This document shows positions 6,201 to 13,667 of a DNA stretch of 13,667 nucleotides, one piece after another. Numbering within the stretch: position 1 is the first letter of the stretch; each line of letters starts with the position of its first letter. Made by a program: the position numbers and the translations under genes. The notes beneath the pieces were generated by a model, which did not search any database, was not told where the DNA came from, and saw only the letters and a program-made list of their open reading frames with translations. Source of the stretch: Prevotellaceae bacterium (lineage in GTDB: Bacteria; Bacteroidota; Bacteroidia; Bacteroidales; Paludibacteraceae); the NCBI GenBank assembly GCA_031270565.1, contig JAISXJ010000033.1, forward strand, positions 1-13,667. The letters are read 5' to 3'.

Positions 6201-7070
6201 ATGTCAACGAAACAACTAAAATCTCCATCTGCATTTAATGTATGGTACAATGGACCCGTAGGACAACGCATTGTCGGAGCAATCTATTCTCTTGGAGCTG
6301 CCGTGGTGATTATTGGCGCATTGTTTAAAATTATGCACTGGAATTTTGCAGGTGTAATCCTTTCTGCGGGTATGATAACGGAAGCTATCCTGTTTTCTAT
6401 CGGAGTATTTGAAAAGCCGCACAAGAGTTACCACTGGGAAAATCTTTTTCCTGCCTTACTTGCCGATTCGGAAAATCCGGCAGAGATTAATGCGAAAGTT
6501 CCCGATTTCAGCTCTTCGGTACTGAAAGGCGATGATGCAAAAAAACTTGAGAGCAGTATTAAATATTTGAGCGAGACGGCTGGAAATCTTTCTTCGCTCA
6601 CGAATGCTGCAACAACGTCCGAACAGTTTACAAAGAATTTAAGCACAGCTTCTGAAGCTGCTGCCACATTTGCTTCCAAACAACAAAATCTTGGCGCTGT
6701 TTCAAACGATTTAATACGGGCTTATCAGACCATTTCGTCTAATTTAAACGCTGTAAGTTCGGATACTAAAAAGTATGCTGAAAGATCGGAAGCCGTCAAC
6801 AACAGTCTCAATGCCATTAACACGGTTTATGAGTTGTATGTGAAGAATGTACAGGCACAGGCACAGAGCGTGCAGGCACAGGCACAGGTTATTCATACCC
6901 AGACAGATAAAGTGTCTTCAGCGGCTACTGATTTGGAAACATTGCTGACGGCGCTGAGCCAGTCGGCAAAAGATATGGATGCCTATCGCAAGCAAACCGA
7001 AAAACTGACTAAGCAGGTCAGCGATTTGAATACAATTTACGGGAATATGCTTAATGCCACCCGTAGCTAA
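6201..7070 (+). CDS. porL: T9SS inner-membrane motor protein PorL/GldL
   Basis: PorL forms, with PorM, the proton-motive-force-driven inner-membrane motor of the T9SS. Two hydrophobic helices lie at about residues 24-42 and 49-70, joined by the family motif GALFKIMHWNFAG. Glu61 in the second helix (MITEAILF) matches the membrane glutamate known to be needed for energy coupling in GldL/PorL. The remaining ~200 residues form a cytoplasmic helical, coiled-coil-like tail rich in Ser, Ala, Asn and Gln. In this tail a 7-residue unit (VQAQAQ-x) is tandemly duplicated at residues 217-230, encoded by 6849-6890. It sits 54 nt after porK and 37 nt before porM. Confidence 0.95.
   Translation: MSTKQLKSPSAFNVWYNGPVGQRIVGAIYSLGAAVVIIGALFKIMHWNFAGVILSAGMITEAILFSIGVFEKPHKSYHWENLFPALLADSENPAEINAKVPDFSSSVLKGDDAKKLESSIKYLSETAGNLSSLTNAATTSEQFTKNLSTASEAAATFASKQQNLGAVSNDLIRAYQTISSNLNAVSSDTKKYAERSEAVNNSLNAINTVYELYVKNVQAQAQSVQAQAQVIHTQTDKVSSAATDLETLLTALSQSAKDMDAYRKQTEKLTKQVSDLNTIYGNMLNATRS
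6849..6890 (+). repeat. 21-bp tandem duplication inside porL (one heptad)
   Basis: Bases 6849-6869 and 6870-6890 are two adjacent copies of a 21-bp unit that differ at few positions. Each contains an internal 'caggca' repeat and encodes VQAQAQ plus one residue. The unit is exactly one heptad, so the duplication lengthens the predicted coiled coil without breaking frame or register. Confidence 0.75.
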
Positions 7071-7107
7071 TAAAGCCTGAGTATCTATTTTAATAAAAAC
7101 AATATAA

Positions 7108-8703
7108 ATGGCTGGAGCAAAGAATTGTCCGGAAACCCCGAGACAAAAAATGATAGGAATGATGTATTTGGTGCTTACTGCAATGTTGGCGCTGAATGTG
7201 TCGGCGGATATTCTGCGAGGATTCACGATGGTAAACCAGAGTTTGGATACCACTATTGAAACCACAGGGAATAGAAATCAACTCATATTCGATCGTTTGA
7301 AAGAACTTTATGATCAAAATAAAGAAAAAGTAGGACCATGGCTGAGCAAGGCTGAGGAAGTGCGGAAACGGTCGGACGAGTTGTATAATTATATCCAGAA
7401 TTTCAAGGTGGAGATGATTAGAATTGCTGACGGACGTAGCGCTGACCCGGAAGGTAAGATAATTGAGTCTAAGGATAACACCGAAGCCGCAAGTAATTAC
7501 GGTATTACGCATGGACATGGCGACGAACTGAAAACGAAAATTGATGAATTTCGCGTTTTTGTTGAGTCGCAGTTTGAAGCAAATGACAGAGATAGCAAAG
7601 ATAAGGTGGAGATGTACAACAAAATCTTTTCTACTGAACCTGAAGAAGTAAGCACCGATAAGGCTCAAAGTGTATCGTGGGTGGTTCGGCATTTCGAATC
7701 AATGCCACTTTCGGCTGCTGTAACCTTGTTGACTAAATATCAGGTAGATGTTCGCTCAACTGAAACGGAATTGCTGCAATATTTCACCAGTCAGACCGAT
7801 GCCAAAGATTTCCGTGTGAATAAAATTGAAGCTAAGGTTATTCCCGAATCGAAAAATGTTGTGCAGGGTGGACAGTACAAGGCGCAAATCGTGCTTGCAG
7901 CGATGGATACCACAGCAAAACCCAAAATCGTATTTAGTAATGGTGTGGAACTGCCCAGAGAATTGGAGGGGCTTTATGTGGTGAACTGTCATTCTGTTGG
8001 TGAGCAACATGTTTCCGGTGTTCTGTATGTTACAAATCCCATAACAGGAGAGGAAGACCCATACAGTTTTAATGAACAATATACCGTTGTACCACCGTCC
8101 GTAACCATTGCCAATCAGGATATGAATGTGGTTTATATGGGTTATAACAACCGTATAAGTATCTCTGTACCGGGCATTTCATCTGACAAGATCACGGCAA
8201 GCGCACCCAATGCCACAATGGAAAAGACGGGTAGCGGGCTTTATATCTGTAAACCAAAATCGTATGAAGATGTCGTGATTTCGGTTACGGCAACGGTTGA
8301 CGGCAGAACTGCCAGTATGGGAGCAACCAAATTTCGGGTTCGCACATTGCCCGACCCGACTGCATTCCTGAAATTTAAAGATGCCAACGGTAATTTTATA
8401 CTGTACAATCCGAACACATCGAAAATAAGACTTACAAGAGCCAATCTTGATGGCGCTGTGATGGTTGCCGAATATGCGGACGGACTATTGCAAGCATCAT
8501 TCTCTGTTGCAAGTTTTACCATGTTGTTGGATGATGGACGTAGCGGTTATACGCCATCTCTGTCCAATGGAGCAAATCTCTCCGAAAGTCAGAGAAACTC
8601 TTTGAAGAAACTCAAGTCCGGTACAAGGGTTTTATTTGAACAAATTAAGGTGGTAGGAGCAAAAACAACTACGTTGTCGTATCCCTCAATTGTATTACCG
8701 TAA
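7108..8703 (+). CDS. porM: T9SS motor/periplasmic shaft protein PorM/GldM
   Basis: PorM spans the inner membrane once and projects a long dimeric periplasmic arm from the PorL motor to the PorK-PorN ring. The N-terminus has the family's hallmark: a short cytoplasmic stretch with PRQKMIGMMYLVLTAMLALN, the single transmembrane helix at about residues 15-33. It is followed by the helical GldM_N domain (residues ~35-220) and a chain of beta-rich, Ig-like domains to the C-terminus, matching the four-domain GldM layout. Its 531 residues are close to other PorM proteins. It starts 37 nt after porL and is followed closely by porN. No abnormality was seen. Confidence 0.95.
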   Translation: MAGAKNCPETPRQKMIGMMYLVLTAMLALNVSADILRGFTMVNQSLDTTIETTGNRNQLIFDRLKELYDQNKEKVGPWLSKAEEVRKRSDELYNYIQNFKVEMIRIADGRSADPEGKIIESKDNTEAASNYGITHGHGDELKTKIDEFRVFVESQFEANDRDSKDKVEMYNKIFSTEPEEVSTDKAQSVSWVVRHFESMPLSAAVTLLTKYQVDVRSTETELLQYFTSQTDAKDFRVNKIEAKVIPESKNVVQGGQYKAQIVLAAMDTTAKPKIVFSNGVELPRELEGLYVVNCHSVGEQHVSGVLYVTNPITGEEDPYSFNEQYTVVPPSVTIANQDMNVVYMGYNNRISISVPGISSDKITASAPNATMEKTGSGLYICKPKSYEDVVISVTATVDGRTASMGATKFRVRTLPDPTAFLKFKDANGNFILYNPNTSKIRLTRANLDGAVMVAEYADGLLQASFSVASFTMLLDDGRSGYTPSLSNGANLSESQRNSLKKLKSGTRVLFEQIKVVGAKTTTLSYPSIVLP

Positions 8704-8792
8704 AAAAACAGAAATAAACAAACGTACAAAATATGCCGGATATGAGAAAAAACGGCGAATTGCGTATGACACATAAAAAAAATAGTCACGTT

Positions 8793-9683
8793 ATGAAGAG
8801 GACAAGAATTTATTTTTTGATTGCAGTAGCTTGTTTCACAGGTTTGAATACCTTGCAGGCTCAGGAAAAACTTTCTCCCGACAGTACACAATTGCTGTTT
8901 GACAGTCGTGGAAGTTTTAATCACATTAAAACAAATTTGGAAGATGTGAGAGCAAAAGTTATCGAAATCAATCCGCGGGTTGATGATGTTGTCTGGAGGA
9001 AAATGGTACTGAGGGTCATTGACCTGCGCGAGCGCCAAAACAGACCACTTTATTTTCCTTATGAGGATATTTCGGAAAGTTCTCAGAAAAATTTGTTTTC
9101 CATCATTTTTTCCCATGTGCTGGATGGTTCCCTGACTCCCTACAAATCGATGTCAAATGCGGAACAGACATTTGTCCCGCCGTTTACACCTGAGAATCAA
9201 CTGGATTTAGAGGAATTTTTGCAGGCAAGTTCATTGAATAGCTGGGAATCTATTTACGACATGGTGAATTATGTTTCTCCGGGAGTTGTAAAATTCTACA
9301 TTCAGGAGATGTGGTATTTTAACAAGGCAACATCAATGTTTTACAATAAAATTATGGCGATTGCCCCGTTGTATGATGAAAACTACAATGACAAGGCGCA
9401 GGGTTATCTGCGGACATCCGTCTTTTTCTGGGTGCCATTCGGAGATTTGCGTCCTTTCCTGCAAGAGGAGTTTATCAAAATTAACGGCAGAAATACAACT
9501 CCATTAGTTGATTTTGATAATTTCCTGGTCAGTCGCCAGTTTAACAGCTACATTATTAAGGATTATGATATTACAGCGCAAGATATTGACCATAACATTG
9601 ATAACCCTGATTTTATCTTTCAGGAACAAAATCGTGTTGAGGGAGAGATTCTTGACTTTGAACAAGACCTGTGGCATTATTAA
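8793..9683 (+). CDS. porN: T9SS ring protein PorN/GldN
   Basis: PorN is a periplasmic protein that partners PorK in the T9SS ring and contacts the PorM arm. I chose the ATG at 8793 because it begins a clean signal peptide (MKRTRIYFLIAVACFTG, cleavage near LQAQ-E). The frame is open to an ATG at 8733, but that would put 20 hydrophilic, charged residues ahead of the leader. The mature part has the GldN pattern: DVVWRKMVLRVIDLRERQN, then PLYFPYEDISE, then a region with FYIQEMWYFNKATSMFYNKI and the block FWVPFGDLRPFL. The length is within family range. It ends the operon; a hairpin-bearing gap follows. Confidence 0.93.
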   Translation: MKRTRIYFLIAVACFTGLNTLQAQEKLSPDSTQLLFDSRGSFNHIKTNLEDVRAKVIEINPRVDDVVWRKMVLRVIDLRERQNRPLYFPYEDISESSQKNLFSIIFSHVLDGSLTPYKSMSNAEQTFVPPFTPENQLDLEEFLQASSLNSWESIYDMVNYVSPGVVKFYIQEMWYFNKATSMFYNKIMAIAPLYDENYNDKAQGYLRTSVFFWVPFGDLRPFLQEEFIKINGRNTTPLVDFDNFLVSRQFNSYIIKDYDITAQDIDHNIDNPDFIFQEQNRVEGEILDFEQDLWHY

Positions 9684-9699
9684 AAAAAATTAAAAATAC

Positions 9700-9749
9700 G
9701 TTTGTTTCCCATCTTTGGCACGCTATTTGTCTTATTGTGGGAAACAAAC
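9700..9749. promoter_or_regulatory. Perfect 12-bp inverted repeat between porN and the OmpA-family gene
   Basis: GTTTGTTTCCCA at 9700-9711 is repeated in perfect inverse orientation at 9738-9749, around a 26-nt spacer. It begins 17 nt after the porN stop and lies 110 nt before the OmpA-family start. It lacks the T tract of a simple intrinsic terminator. The spacer and left arm hold promoter-like pieces: CAtcTTTG at 9710-9717 (one mismatch to the -7 consensus), and TTTG at 9701-9704 spaced 19 bp from TATTTG. An operator, attenuator-like hairpin or transcript end are all possible. The rest of the 176-nt gap shows no gene. Confidence 0.55.
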
Positions 9750-9859
9750 TATTGCCCTTAGAAACTAACAATGTAACTAACAAAAATTTTTATACAGTCA
9801 ACATAGCTGATGAAATGCTATAAGGCTACAGGCTTAATAACAATTAAAATTTATTTTGT

Positions 9860-11431
9860 ATGAAAAAAGCACTTACACTTTTCTTTGCACTTCTTTTGTG
9901 CGCTCCCGTTTTTGCAAGATATCAAGTCCGTATAGAAAAAGAAGAGCCGGACTCTTCTTCACTTGAGTCAGTAGCGTATCGCACAAATGCCAATCACTGG
10001 TCAATAGCAGTTCATGGAGGTATTGGACTTTTAGACGGAGACCAACGACAAGATATGTTTACTATGGTGCCCCGCAGTAAGCCAAAATTTTCTTTTGGAG
10101 TGAATGTAGAATATACGGTTAATCCGAACTGGGGTGTGTATGTAGAATATTTGTATAACCAGTATGCCGGATATATTGGACCAAAACCCATTCCATCTTA
10201 TATCGGTGTAGGGAACTATCCGGCTCTGGATTTTAGTGGTATCAATCATGAGGCAGTGATCGGACTTTCATTTGATCTGCTTAATCTGGTTATCGGACAT
10301 CGTCCTCAAATCGTGAATTGGTATGCTAATATTGGAGTGGGAGCATCCTTTTACAGTGTGGATGGTTATCTTCCCGGTACAACAGAAATAATTGAGTCAA
10401 TACCATGGTCGGAAAGAGGTCGTTCTTTTTCATTGCCGATTGGTACAACGGTAGAATTTAATGCAACAGACTGGCTGGCGATATTTCTCAATGCTGAATA
10501 CAGAGTTCATCATCAGGACTTGTATGATTTGCGTTGGTCAGGGCATAGGGATGATAATATTGCCTACGGAGGTATTGGCTTGCGCTGGAAGATTAACAGT
10601 TCTTCTCGCAAGAACAGAGTACATGTACGCGAGATGTCTGTAGGTCAGTATAGTAAGGATGAAAGTACTGCTATAGCCAAGCAAAATACAAAACGTTTGG
10701 GAGAACTTGAAAATAAGGTGCAAGCTGTTCAAGATGAGGTAGATGAACTGGGACAAAAAGTTGACGTTCTTGAGCCACGTGTAAAAACTGTGGAGGATGA
10801 CGTAAAGAATCTTCGTGATTCTGACAACGATGGTGTACCGGATGTTCGTGACCGTCATCCGAATACGCCGGCAGGAGCCTTTGTAAACGAATATGGAGAA
10901 CCTGTAAAGAGGAGAAGCTTCGGAACTGCTGTTCCGGATGATTCTGCAGCAGCCGCCTCCTCTTCCCCGTCATCATACCCATCTTCCTCCTCCTCATCCG
11001 CCCCCACAACAGGAAAGGATGGCAGAGACGGTAGAGACAGATATGTTGGTGGCTCTGGTAATGCACCTGCACCTGCTTATGCTCATGCCGGTGGATATGT
11101 AGGAGACCTATTCCAGTCGTCTATCTATTTTGCTACTTCAAAAACAGATATAAACGCATCTTCTCATACGGTTTTGGCAAATATAGCACGTTATATGTAT
11201 GCTGAATCCGATGTTAAGTTGGAGATACACGGTTATGCGGACGAGCAGGGTGCGCCACGTTACTCAAACCAGCGTTTGAGCGAACGGCGTGCAAAGGCAG
11301 TTCGGGATATACTGGTGAAAAAATATGGCATACCGGAAGATCGCATCGTTTTGGTGAAAGGTTACGGTGCCATTGCCGGTCCAACAAAAGATTATCTGCC
11401 TAACCGTCGTGTAGATTTGATATTTGAATAG
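9860..11431 (+). CDS. OmpA-family outer-membrane protein with coiled coil and peptidoglycan-binding domain
   Basis: This protein should tie the outer membrane to peptidoglycan. In order: a signal peptide (cleavage near Ala19); a beta-barrel-like domain at about 38-255 with alternating strands ending in GGIGLRWKIN; a coiled coil at about 273-318; a thrombospondin-type-3-like calcium motif DSDNDGVPDVRD from residue 320; a Ser/Pro/Ala linker (about 360-410) that includes a poly-Ser run and a short GKDGRDGRD stretch; and a C-terminal OmpA domain from about 419. Asp461 and Arg476, in HGYADEQG and LSERRAK, have the 15-residue spacing of the diaminopimelate-binding pair in OmpA. It sits directly after the T9SS operon but in its own apparent unit, with a strong terminator behind it. 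A link to T9SS function is only contextual. Confidence 0.9.
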   Translation: MKKALTLFFALLLCAPVFARYQVRIEKEEPDSSSLESVAYRTNANHWSIAVHGGIGLLDGDQRQDMFTMVPRSKPKFSFGVNVEYTVNPNWGVYVEYLYNQYAGYIGPKPIPSYIGVGNYPALDFSGINHEAVIGLSFDLLNLVIGHRPQIVNWYANIGVGASFYSVDGYLPGTTEIIESIPWSERGRSFSLPIGTTVEFNATDWLAIFLNAEYRVHHQDLYDLRWSGHRDDNIAYGGIGLRWKINSSSRKNRVHVREMSVGQYSKDESTAIAKQNTKRLGELENKVQAVQDEVDELGQKVDVLEPRVKTVEDDVKNLRDSDNDGVPDVRDRHPNTPAGAFVNEYGEPVKRRSFGTAVPDDSAAAASSSPSSYPSSSSSSAPTTGKDGRDGRDRYVGGSGNAPAPAYAHAGGYVGDLFQSSIYFATSKTDINASSHTVLANIARYMYAESDVKLEIHGYADEQGAPRYSNQRLSERRAKAVRDILVKKYGIPEDRIVLVKGYGAIAGPTKDYLPNRRVDLIFE

Positions 11432-11452
11432 AGCTATTTATTAGCCCCTATC

Positions 11453-11494
11453 ACTATTGCAAGTTGCTTGAAAGCAACTTGCAATAGTTTATAT
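11453..11494 (+). terminator. Strong hairpin terminator after the OmpA-family gene
   Basis: A perfect 15-bp stem (11453-11467 with 11474-11488) encloses a 6-nt loop, TTGAAA, starting 22 nt after the stop codon. A T-rich tract follows (TTTATATTTT region). It separates the OmpA-family gene from the CotH-like gene, which therefore probably has its own promoter. Confidence 0.85.
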
Positions 11495-11526
11495 TTTCAC
11501 AAAACAAATTAAATTAGAATCAAAAA

Positions 11527-13491
11527 ATGAAGAAGAACTTTCTTTGCTGCGTGGCGCTCTTGCCCGCTGCAATGGCGCTTGTTGCACAAACGCCTGTAAA
11601 ACTTTCAGGTACGGTCATTGGTACTGCTGAGTGTTATGACTATGGTGCTGAAACTCTCTCTACAACGGTGAACACTGCCGTTAACTGTTTCGATAACGAT
11701 TTTACTACATTTTTTGCTACCAACCAACGCAATGAAGGTTGGGCAGGACTTGATCTTGGGCAAAAATACGTCATCACTGAGGTGAAATGGTGTCCGCGTG
11801 CCACGCAATCCGACAGGGTAAGGCTTGGCGTTTTTGAAGGCGCTAACAATCCCGATTTTGGTGATGCCGTGCCGTTGTGTGTTATACCCGTCGCTTCTCT
11901 CGAAAATCAACTTTCTGCACAGACAGTTAACAGTTCAAAAGGTTATCGCTACGTGCGCTATATAGGCAGACGCGATGTGCGCTGCAATGTGGCAGAGCTG
12001 GAATTTTGGGGTTATCCCTCAGATGGTGATAATTCGCACGTGGGACAGATTACTGGCTTGCCCACAGTTGCTATCCATACAGTTAATAATCAGATAATTG
12101 ATTCAAAAGAAAATTATGTAAAGGGGATTATTTCCGTCATCGATGGAGATTATTTTCACACTGATAGTCTTGATATTCGCGGTCGTGGCAATGCCAGTTG
12201 GGGGTTCCCTAAGAAACCATACCGTGTAAAACTGTATAAAAAAACACGGCTGTTAGGTAATCCTGCCAATGAAAAAAACTGGACGCTTATCAATAATTAT
12301 GGAGATAAATCATTGATGCGCAACTTGATAGCATTTGATATAAGTAACAGAATGGAAATGACTTACACGCCGGCAGGTCGCCCTGTTGACGTGGTGCTGA
12401 ACGGCGAATATGTCGGTACTTATCAGTTGTGCGATCATATTGAAGTTGCCGGAGGTCGAGTTGACGTGGAAAAGATGGATGAAGATGATGTTGCCTTGCC
12501 TGACTTGTCGGGCGGTTATCTTATTGAAGTGGATGGTTATGCCAGTAATGAAACGGAAATTTCGTGGTTTGCGTCAAACAATCCGCACTCTACGCCTGTT
12601 ACCGTGAAGTATCCGAAAGATGACGAAATTGTGCCTGCACAGTTTGATTATATAAGAGGACATTTTAACACCATGCAAACTGCTGTCTTTGCGAGCAATT
12701 ATACTGACGCGACAAATGGTTACCGCAAATATATTGACGTTCCGACCTTTGTGCGCCTCTTTTTGATTGGCGAACTTTCCGGCAATACGGACACGTACTG
12801 GAGCGTTTATATGACGAAAAAGCGCAATGACGACAAGTTTTATTTCGGTCCCGTTTGGGATTTTGATATTGCCTTTGAAAATGATCAGCGTACATACCCG
12901 ATTAACGGAAAAACAGACTGGGTTTATAGATCCGGAGGCAGTTCGGCAGGGGATTTCAAAGCGTTTATAGATCGTATGCTGTCTGATTCTTATATGTTAA
13001 ATGAGATAAAGAATACTTGGGCGCAATATCGTAACGGCGGACAAATCAATGCAGAGGCGCTGGGCGCTGTGGTTGATAATTATGCAACGCAAATGAACGC
13101 TTCGCAGGATTTGAATTTTAAACGCTGGAATATTCTGAATGAATATACGCATATGATGTGGGCACGTGGTGATTATGCGAACAATGTCAAGATTGTAAAA
13201 GATTACATTAGCGCCCGTATCGCGTGGATTGACAACAAATTGCAATACATACCAAGTTCCACAACTATTCCGAGCCTTGATGATATTACGGTTTATTCAA
13301 GTGATAAGACCATTAATATCAACAATATAAAGGAGATGACGGAGATAACTTGTTATGATATTACCGGCAAGATATTCTTTACTGTTAAAACAGGTTCTGA
13401 CTATTCAAGGCAGCTTCCGGCAGGCGTTTATCTGATAAAAGTAACGACGCAAAATGCTGAAACAAAGATTTTGAAAAGTGTTGTCTATTAA
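11527..13491 (+). CDS. Secreted discoidin/CotH kinase-like protein with T9SS sorting domain
   Basis: This is a predicted secreted protein. A signal peptide (residues 1-20, cleavage near VAQ) is followed by an F5/8 type C (discoidin-like, carbohydrate-binding) domain at about 25-165, ending in RCNVAELEFWGYP. A CotH domain follows at about 175-560, with RGRGNASWGFPKKPYRVKL (near 216), NNYGDKSLMRN (near 256) and GPVWDFDIAFEND from 441, the acidic motif expected to bind metal. CotH proteins have an atypical kinase fold; the Bacillus CotH phosphorylates spore coat protein, but the substrate here is unknown. The last ~70 residues (from about 584) form a type A T9SS sorting domain with YDITGKI and LPAGVYLIKV, and end in KSVVY. 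It should be exported by the PorKLMN system, with the tail removed or used for surface anchoring. Length is complete at 654 residues. Confidence 0.92.
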   Translation: MKKNFLCCVALLPAAMALVAQTPVKLSGTVIGTAECYDYGAETLSTTVNTAVNCFDNDFTTFFATNQRNEGWAGLDLGQKYVITEVKWCPRATQSDRVRLGVFEGANNPDFGDAVPLCVIPVASLENQLSAQTVNSSKGYRYVRYIGRRDVRCNVAELEFWGYPSDGDNSHVGQITGLPTVAIHTVNNQIIDSKENYVKGIISVIDGDYFHTDSLDIRGRGNASWGFPKKPYRVKLYKKTRLLGNPANEKNWTLINNYGDKSLMRNLIAFDISNRMEMTYTPAGRPVDVVLNGEYVGTYQLCDHIEVAGGRVDVEKMDEDDVALPDLSGGYLIEVDGYASNETEISWFASNNPHSTPVTVKYPKDDEIVPAQFDYIRGHFNTMQTAVFASNYTDATNGYRKYIDVPTFVRLFLIGELSGNTDTYWSVYMTKKRNDDKFYFGPVWDFDIAFENDQRTYPINGKTDWVYRSGGSSAGDFKAFIDRMLSDSYMLNEIKNTWAQYRNGGQINAEALGAVVDNYATQMNASQDLNFKRWNILNEYTHMMWARGDYANNVKIVKDYISARIAWIDNKLQYIPSSTTIPSLDDITVYSSDKTININNIKEMTEITCYDITGKIFFTVKTGSDYSRQLPAGVYLIKVTTQNAETKILKSVVY

Positions 13492-13496
13492 AAAAA

Positions 13497-13541
13497 ACAG
13501 TCATTTAAAAAGAGGCGTAATTCAGTATCGAGAATGACTGT
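13497..13541 (+). terminator. Possible hairpin terminator after the CotH-like gene
   Basis: ACAGTCATT (13497-13505) pairs with AATGACTGT (13533-13541) across a 27-nt loop, 5 nt after the stop codon. The long loop and weak T tract make it a modest terminator candidate. No gene is seen in the remaining 176 nt of the window. Confidence 0.4.
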
Positions 13542-13618
13542 GTAGTTTCTCCTGTTTTCCTCGGTTTTTAGAAGCATCCAGAATTTTTGTTATAACGATC
13601 TGATATTCAATAATAGGT

Positions 13619-13649
13619 TTTGAAAATTGGGTGACCCGGCGTATCTTTG
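13619..13649 (+). promoter_or_regulatory. Bacteroidota housekeeping promoter reading out of the window
   Basis: TTTG at 13619-13622 is followed after exactly 19 bp by TATCTTTG at 13642-13649. This fits the Bacteroidota primary sigma consensus TTTG-N19-21-TAnnTTTG at every fixed position. It should start transcription near 13656 toward a gene beyond the right edge. Confidence 0.75.
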
Positions 13650-13667
13650 TACTCAATGTTTGTCAGA

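Noticed and set aside
7090..7692. 200-codon open frame on the - strand over porM
   Set aside because: It is a shadow of the GldM_N coding region and shows no domain of its own.

Overview
The window comes from a member of the Bacteroidota, almost certainly the order Bacteroidales. Evidence is a complete PorP-PorK-PorL-PorM-PorN type IX secretion (T9SS) core operon, a cargo-like protein with a T9SS C-terminal sorting domain, Bacteroidota-type promoter elements (TTTG / TAnnTTTG), a lack of clear Shine-Dalgarno sites, and the Bacteroidales pairing of a PduO-type cobalamin adenosyltransferase with a small acidic DUF2795 protein. All confident genes lie on the + strand. I saw no rRNA, tRNA, CRISPR array, transposase or recombinase.

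Layout. (1) 1-1830: a FISUMP-domain exported protein with a strong terminator, bounded on both sides by two families of short intergenic repeats. Its last ~40 codons look like the variable region of a diversity-generating retroelement (DGR) target. No reverse transcriptase or template repeat is visible here. (2) 2004-3656: a housekeeping group made of a divergent SAM-methyltransferase-like protein, an ATP:cob(I)alamin adenosyltransferase and a DUF2795 protein. (3) 3763-9683: the T9SS operon, with tight gaps (5, 54, 37 and about 90 nt). PorP is an outer-membrane accessory protein, PorK a lipoprotein that forms a ring with PorN, and PorL/PorM the proton-driven inner-membrane motor. (4) 9860-11431: an OmpA-family protein with an N-terminal barrel, coiled coil, calcium-binding-like repeat, Ser/Pro linker and peptidoglycan-binding domain. 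It is separated from porN by a gap holding a perfect 12-bp inverted repeat and followed by a strong hairpin terminator. (5) 11527-13491: a secreted discoidin + CotH-kinase-like protein with a type A T9SS sorting domain, so a probable client of the system encoded just upstream. (6) 13492-13667: a weak hairpin and a near-perfect Bacteroidota promoter that reads out of the window.

Functionally, regions 3 to 5 form a cell-envelope module: secretion motor and ring, an envelope anchor, and a likely cargo. The least ordinary part is region 1, where a lectin-fold surface protein with DGR-like codon structure sits in a repeat-bounded cassette.
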